Positions 61,103-64,000 of a stretch of 64,000 nucleotides of DNA are shown here, piece after piece. The translations under genes were made by a program, and so were the position numbers. The notes beneath the pieces are model-generated. The model was not told the DNA's origin and ran no database searches. It saw only the letters and a program-made list of their open reading frames with translations. Numbering within the stretch: position 1 is the stretch's first letter; each line of letters opens with the position of its first letter. Source of the DNA: Promineifilum sp. (lineage in GTDB: Bacteria; Chloroflexota; Anaerolineae; Promineifilales; Promineifilaceae); the NCBI GenBank assembly GCA_019454405.1, contig JACFOH010000001.1:1-64000 (forward strand), written 5' to 3'.

Positions 61103-62578
61103 ATGACGAATGTGAAATCTGTCTCAACATCTCACAAGTCGCGCCCAACTTCCCTCTATGAGGGGGCGAACTTGTCAGCCGCGCATCTGGAAGAGGTCCC
61201 TTCCTGGGGCGGAGCCAGTAGCGGGATAAGTTATGTCTATCGCCCCAGCACGATTGAATCACTCTATGAGTTACTAATGTTGGCTCGCCGGAGCGGCCGG
61301 ACGGTTGGCCTGCGTGGCGGCGGCAACAGCTATGGCGATGCCGCCATGAATAGTGAGAATATCGTTGTCGATATCTGCCGTATGAACCGCATTCTCGAAT
61401 GGGATCCGCGGACGGGCGTCATTCGGGTTGAGCCCGGGGTGACCCTGGCCCAATTATGGCAGTATGTGTTGGAGGACGGCTGGTGGCCGCCTATCGCCAC
61501 CGGTACGAGCTTCACGACAATGGGCGGCTCGGCGGCGATGAACGTTCATGGCAAGAACGCTTTCAAGATGGGGCCTATTGGTGATCATATCCTTGAGTTT
61601 GATTTGATGCTGGCTTCCGGAGAGACTATCACGTGTAATCGAGAGGAAAACCGGGATGTGTTCTTCGCAGCTATCGGCGGCTTTGGCATGTTGGGCATCT
61701 TCACCAGCCTGACGATACAGATGAAACATATTTACTCCGGCCTGCTCGATGTGGAATCCGAAGCTCGGGGCGATCTGGCCGGTATGTTCGCGTACTTCGA
61801 TGAATATGCGGCTGATTCCGACTACATCGTCGGCTGGATTGACTCTCTGGCCGGCGGTCGCCATACGGGGCGCGGCGATGTTCATCGCGCCAACTACCTG
61901 GCCGAGGGCGTCGACCCCAACCCCGCACAAACGTTACGTCTGGAAAACCAGCATCTCGGCCCCAACTTGTTCGGCGTCGTTCCCCGCTCCATCATGTGGC
62001 TATTTATGCGGCCGATGATGCGCAATTGGGGCTTGCGATTTGTCAATCAGGGCAAATATTTAGCAGGCAGTTTCACCGGCGTGAAGCGCTACCGTCAACC
62101 GCATGTGCAGTTCCACTTCCTTCTTGATTACATTCCCGACTGGAAGAAGGCGTATGAGCCGGGTGGTCTCATCCAATACCAGCCGTTTATTCCCAAAGAG
62201 AACGCCTACGATGCCTTTTCTGAGATCCTTACGCTTTGCCAGCGTCGAGGGTTGCCCAACTATCTCACTGTCCTGAAGCGGCACCGGCCGGATGATTTTC
62301 TCATGACCTACGCGGTCGATGGCTTCTCGATGGCGATGGACTTCAGGGTGACGAATGAGAACCGACAAAGGATCGTGTGGATGACGCGCGAATTAGACGA
62401 GATCGTGCTGCATGCAGGCGGCCGTTTCTACTTTGCCAAGGATAGCGTGCTACGCCCTGAGGTCGCCGAAGCGTATCTTGGGGCAGATACTATTGCCCGG
62501 TTCCGCACACTAAAGCATCGCTGTGATCCGGATGGCCTGCTGGAAACAGATCTCTGGCGGCGCGTGTTTGGGGACTAA
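61103..62578 (+). CDS. FAD-dependent oxidase, DprE1-like
   Basis: This 491-aa FAD-binding-4 family enzyme has RGGGNSYGDAAM for FAD pyrophosphate, AAMNVHGKN (His149, like His132 of mycobacterial DprE1), IGGFGMLGIFTSLTIQMKHI and the C-terminal ARFRTLKHRCDPDGLLETDLW. By recalled alignment Lys446 (YFAKDS) equals DprE1 Lys418, and Ala411 (SMAMDF) stands where mycobacteria have Cys387, the covalent target of benzothiazinones. It would oxidise the 2'-OH of a polyprenylphosphoryl pentose, with the SDR upstream reducing it. Substrate identity is inferred. Confidence 0.78.
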   Translation: MTNVKSVSTSHKSRPTSLYEGANLSAAHLEEVPSWGGASSGISYVYRPSTIESLYELLMLARRSGRTVGLRGGGNSYGDAAMNSENIVVDICRMNRILEWDPRTGVIRVEPGVTLAQLWQYVLEDGWWPPIATGTSFTTMGGSAAMNVHGKNAFKMGPIGDHILEFDLMLASGETITCNREENRDVFFAAIGGFGMLGIFTSLTIQMKHIYSGLLDVESEARGDLAGMFAYFDEYAADSDYIVGWIDSLAGGRHTGRGDVHRANYLAEGVDPNPAQTLRLENQHLGPNLFGVVPRSIMWLFMRPMMRNWGLRFVNQGKYLAGSFTGVKRYRQPHVQFHFLLDYIPDWKKAYEPGGLIQYQPFIPKENAYDAFSEILTLCQRRGLPNYLTVLKRHRPDDFLMTYAVDGFSMAMDFRVTNENRQRIVWMTRELDEIVLHAGGRFYFAKDSVLRPEVAEAYLGADTIARFRTLKHRCDPDGLLETDLWRRVFGD

Positions 62579-63033
62579 TCGTCGTGTGAGGCCGGCGGCT
62601 GGTCTATTTCGTCGGAGATGTTCTGGCTCCCCTTTCCCTGAAGGCGCTCCATCCGGGCCATAATGCCGCGCGCGATGACCTCGACGTCTTCGTGACGGGT
62701 GAAGAAATTATGTTCCCCGGTTAGTGTTGCCAGACGCATATAAAGCGGATGGCCGTCGTCAGCTTCATAGGCGATAGTGATGGTTCGCCCATCGAGGCCT
62801 CGCACCATATCCCAGTATTCGCCTTCCAGCGACTCCAATGGCTTTACGTTGCCTTCGTTATCATCCTCGCGCCCGGCCAGGAACTCGCTGAGCCGCACGA
62901 TATACTTATCGGCGCCCGGCACAAGCTCAAGGACGTCGGCGCGGAAGACCGCGCGTAGATATTCGCCATCGGGCATTCGCCAGGCGAATTGTAGGGGAAA
63001 GGATTGACCGGGTTCGTAATGCGCTTCGGGCAT
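62575..63033 (-). CDS. Conserved-looking protein of unknown function
   Basis: I do not recognise a family for this 152-aa soluble protein (start ATG 63033 with AAGG eight bases upstream). It appears beta-rich at the start (FPLQFAWRMPDGEYLRAVFRAD), contains GEYWDMVRGLDGRTITIAYEADDG, and ends in a helix and an acidic tail. Its stop codon overlaps the convergent stop of the DprE1-like gene in the four bases CTAA. A longer frame to 63087 would start inside the terminator of the next gene. Confidence 0.65.
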   Translation of the reverse strand: MPEAHYEPGQSFPLQFAWRMPDGEYLRAVFRADVLELVPGADKYIVRLSEFLAGREDDNEGNVKPLESLEGEYWDMVRGLDGRTITIAYEADDGHPLYMRLATLTGEHNFFTRHEDVEVIARGIMARMERLQGKGSQNISDEIDQPPASHDD

Positions 63034-63057
63034 ATTCTGTACCTTACATGAATTGAA

Positions 63058-63104
63058 AACGGGGGCCGTGTGAATCGCGTCGGGCAATTCACGCCGCCCC
63101 CGTT
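63058..63104 (-). terminator. Intrinsic terminator after the MalK/UgpC-type ATPase
   Basis: On the minus strand AACGGGGGC (63096-63104) pairs with GCCCCCGTT (63058-63066), and inner pairing GTGAAT / ATTCAC extends the stem. TTC follows. It lies 26 bases after the ATPase stop. Confidence 0.8.
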
Positions 63105-63129
63105 TATTTTAGCAACTATTCGTGGGCGA

Positions 63130-64000
63130 TTAACGAATCGCTAATTCAGTCGCTTTGTCGAACAAATGCATATTGTTCATGCCGAAGGCGACGGTGATGT
63201 TATCTCCGTTATGAACTGCGAAGCGGGGATCAACCGTGGCAACGAAGCTGTTCTTGCCCGAAGTCAGGTAGAGATGCAACTCATGGCCCAGGAGTTCGAC
63301 GACCTCGACAGTAGCGTTGACGCTCTCGGTTTCTACATTCACGGGCGTGAAGTCGGGTGAATAGATATGCTCCGGTCGGATGCCTAATACAACTTCCTTG
63401 CCGACATATGGCGCGAATGTTTCCTTGCGGTTCTCGGGAACGCGAACACGGAAATCACCGGTGTCAACAAACTGGCGGCCTTCCTCGCTGACCAGGGTGC
63501 CATTGAACAGATTCATGGCCGGGCTGCCGATGAACCCGGCGACGAACTCATTCACCGGGTTGTTGTAGAGATTCAAGGGGGTATCACACTGCTGCAAGAT
63601 GCCATCAGCCAGGACGGCGATGCGGTCGCCCATGGTCATGGCCTCGACCTGATCGTGAGTTACGTAGATAAACGTTGTTCCCAGCCTTTGATGCAGTTTG
63701 CTGATCTCGGCCCGAGCGGTGACGCGTAGTTTGGCATCCAGGTTGGATAAAGGCTCGTCCATCAGGAACACCGATGGCTCGCGAACGATGGCCCGGCAAA
63801 CAGCTACACGTTGCCGTTGGCCACCGGATAGTGCCTTCGGCTTACGATCCAACAGGTTTGACAGCCCCATGATCTCGGCCGCTTCTTTCACTCGACGATC
63901 GATCTCGTCTTTCGGCATTTTGCGCAATTTCAGACCGAAGGCCATGTTGTCGTAGACGCTCATGTGTGGATACAGGGCGTAGGATTGGAAGACCATGGCG
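63130..64000 (-). CDS. Sugar ABC transporter ATPase, MalK/UgpC type (5' truncated by window)
   Basis: The C-terminal 290 residues of a carbohydrate-importer ATPase are present. They begin at the Q-loop (MVFQSYALYPHMSVYDNMAF), then LSGGQRQRVAVCRAIVREP, Walker B FLMDEPLSNLDAKLR, H-loop IYVTHDQVEAMT and the regulatory OB/TOBE domain (from about 180). Walker A lies beyond the window. Such ATPases often serve several sugar or glycerol-phosphate importers in one cell. No permease genes are visible here. Confidence 0.93.
   Translation of the reverse strand, partial: AMVFQSYALYPHMSVYDNMAFGLKLRKMPKDEIDRRVKEAAEIMGLSNLLDRKPKALSGGQRQRVAVCRAIVREPSVFLMDEPLSNLDAKLRVTARAEISKLHQRLGTTFIYVTHDQVEAMTMGDRIAVLADGILQQCDTPLNLYNNPVNEFVAGFIGSPAMNLFNGTLVSEEGRQFVDTGDFRVRVPENRKETFAPYVGKEVVLGIRPEHIYSPDFTPVNVETESVNATVEVVELLGHELHLYLTSGKNSFVATVDPRFAVHNGDNITVAFGMNNMHLFDKATELAIR

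Noticed and set aside
1-64000. tRNA, rRNA, CRISPR, prophage or defence islands
   Set aside because: I looked for cloverleaf ends, regular repeats and typical genes in the gaps and found none. Gaps are short and carry promoters or terminators.

Overview
The window is an ordinary chromosomal segment of a free-living bacterium, tightly packed with genes on both strands. No rRNA, tRNA, CRISPR array, prophage or intact transposon was seen. I think it comes from the Chloroflexota, probably an Anaerolineae-like lineage. That is an inference from recalled protein similarity (the fused FtcD, the MoxR/DUF58/DUF4129 set, GAF/PP2C and degenerate PP2C/beta-propeller proteins, paired ABC exporters) and not a measured placement. 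Coding is moderately GC-rich. Strong GGAGG ribosome sites are mixed with starts that look leaderless.

Layout. Positions 1-480 hold debris, including an internally deleted IS3-family element. Positions 535-7198 (minus) carry MoxR ATPase, DUF58, DUF4129, FtcD and an M23 lipoprotein. Positions 7366-10008 (plus) carry thyA, folA, a small acidic protein ending like single-stranded-DNA-binding protein SSB, and an enoyl-CoA hydratase. Next come a degenerate PP2C/beta-propeller membrane protein, alanine dehydrogenase, leucyl aminopeptidase, a YbdK-type ligase, and a minus-strand run yceD-obg-methyltransferase-amidohydrolase. Positions 21289-28088 hold rdgB, a hydrolase, murA with Asp in place of the fosfomycin-target Cys, and the cluster rpmH-rnpA-yidD-(PQQ-type lipoprotein)-yidC-jag behind a possible attenuator. 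Positions 28179-33602 (minus) are folD, two sugar dehydratase/epimerase genes, serB and serA. Positions 34147-39034 (plus) are a heterodimeric ABC exporter, yggS and yggT. Positions 39092-47391 are mixed single genes, including a yceI/tetR divergent pair with palindromic operators.

Positions 47580-53359 (plus) hold an active M16 protease, a GAF-GAF-PP2C phosphatase, an inactive M16 partner, acpS and a PIG-L deacetylase. Positions 54394-60003 (minus) hold DegV and a MarR-led second heterodimeric ABC exporter. Positions 60329-62578 hold an SDR plus FAD oxidase resembling the mycobacterial DprE2/DprE1 epimerase pair. The window ends inside a MalK/UgpC-type ABC ATPase gene.

Functional themes. 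One-carbon and folate metabolism recurs (FtcD, ThyA, FolA, FolD, SerA/SerB). The rpmH-jag cluster serves tRNA processing and membrane-protein insertion. Each exporter pair has one degenerate and one canonical ATPase subunit. The observations I would follow first are the SSB-like tail at 9166-9189, the DprE1/DprE2-like pair, the M16-PP2C-M16 operon, the rpmH leader structure, and the recurrent extended -10/leaderless promoter pattern.
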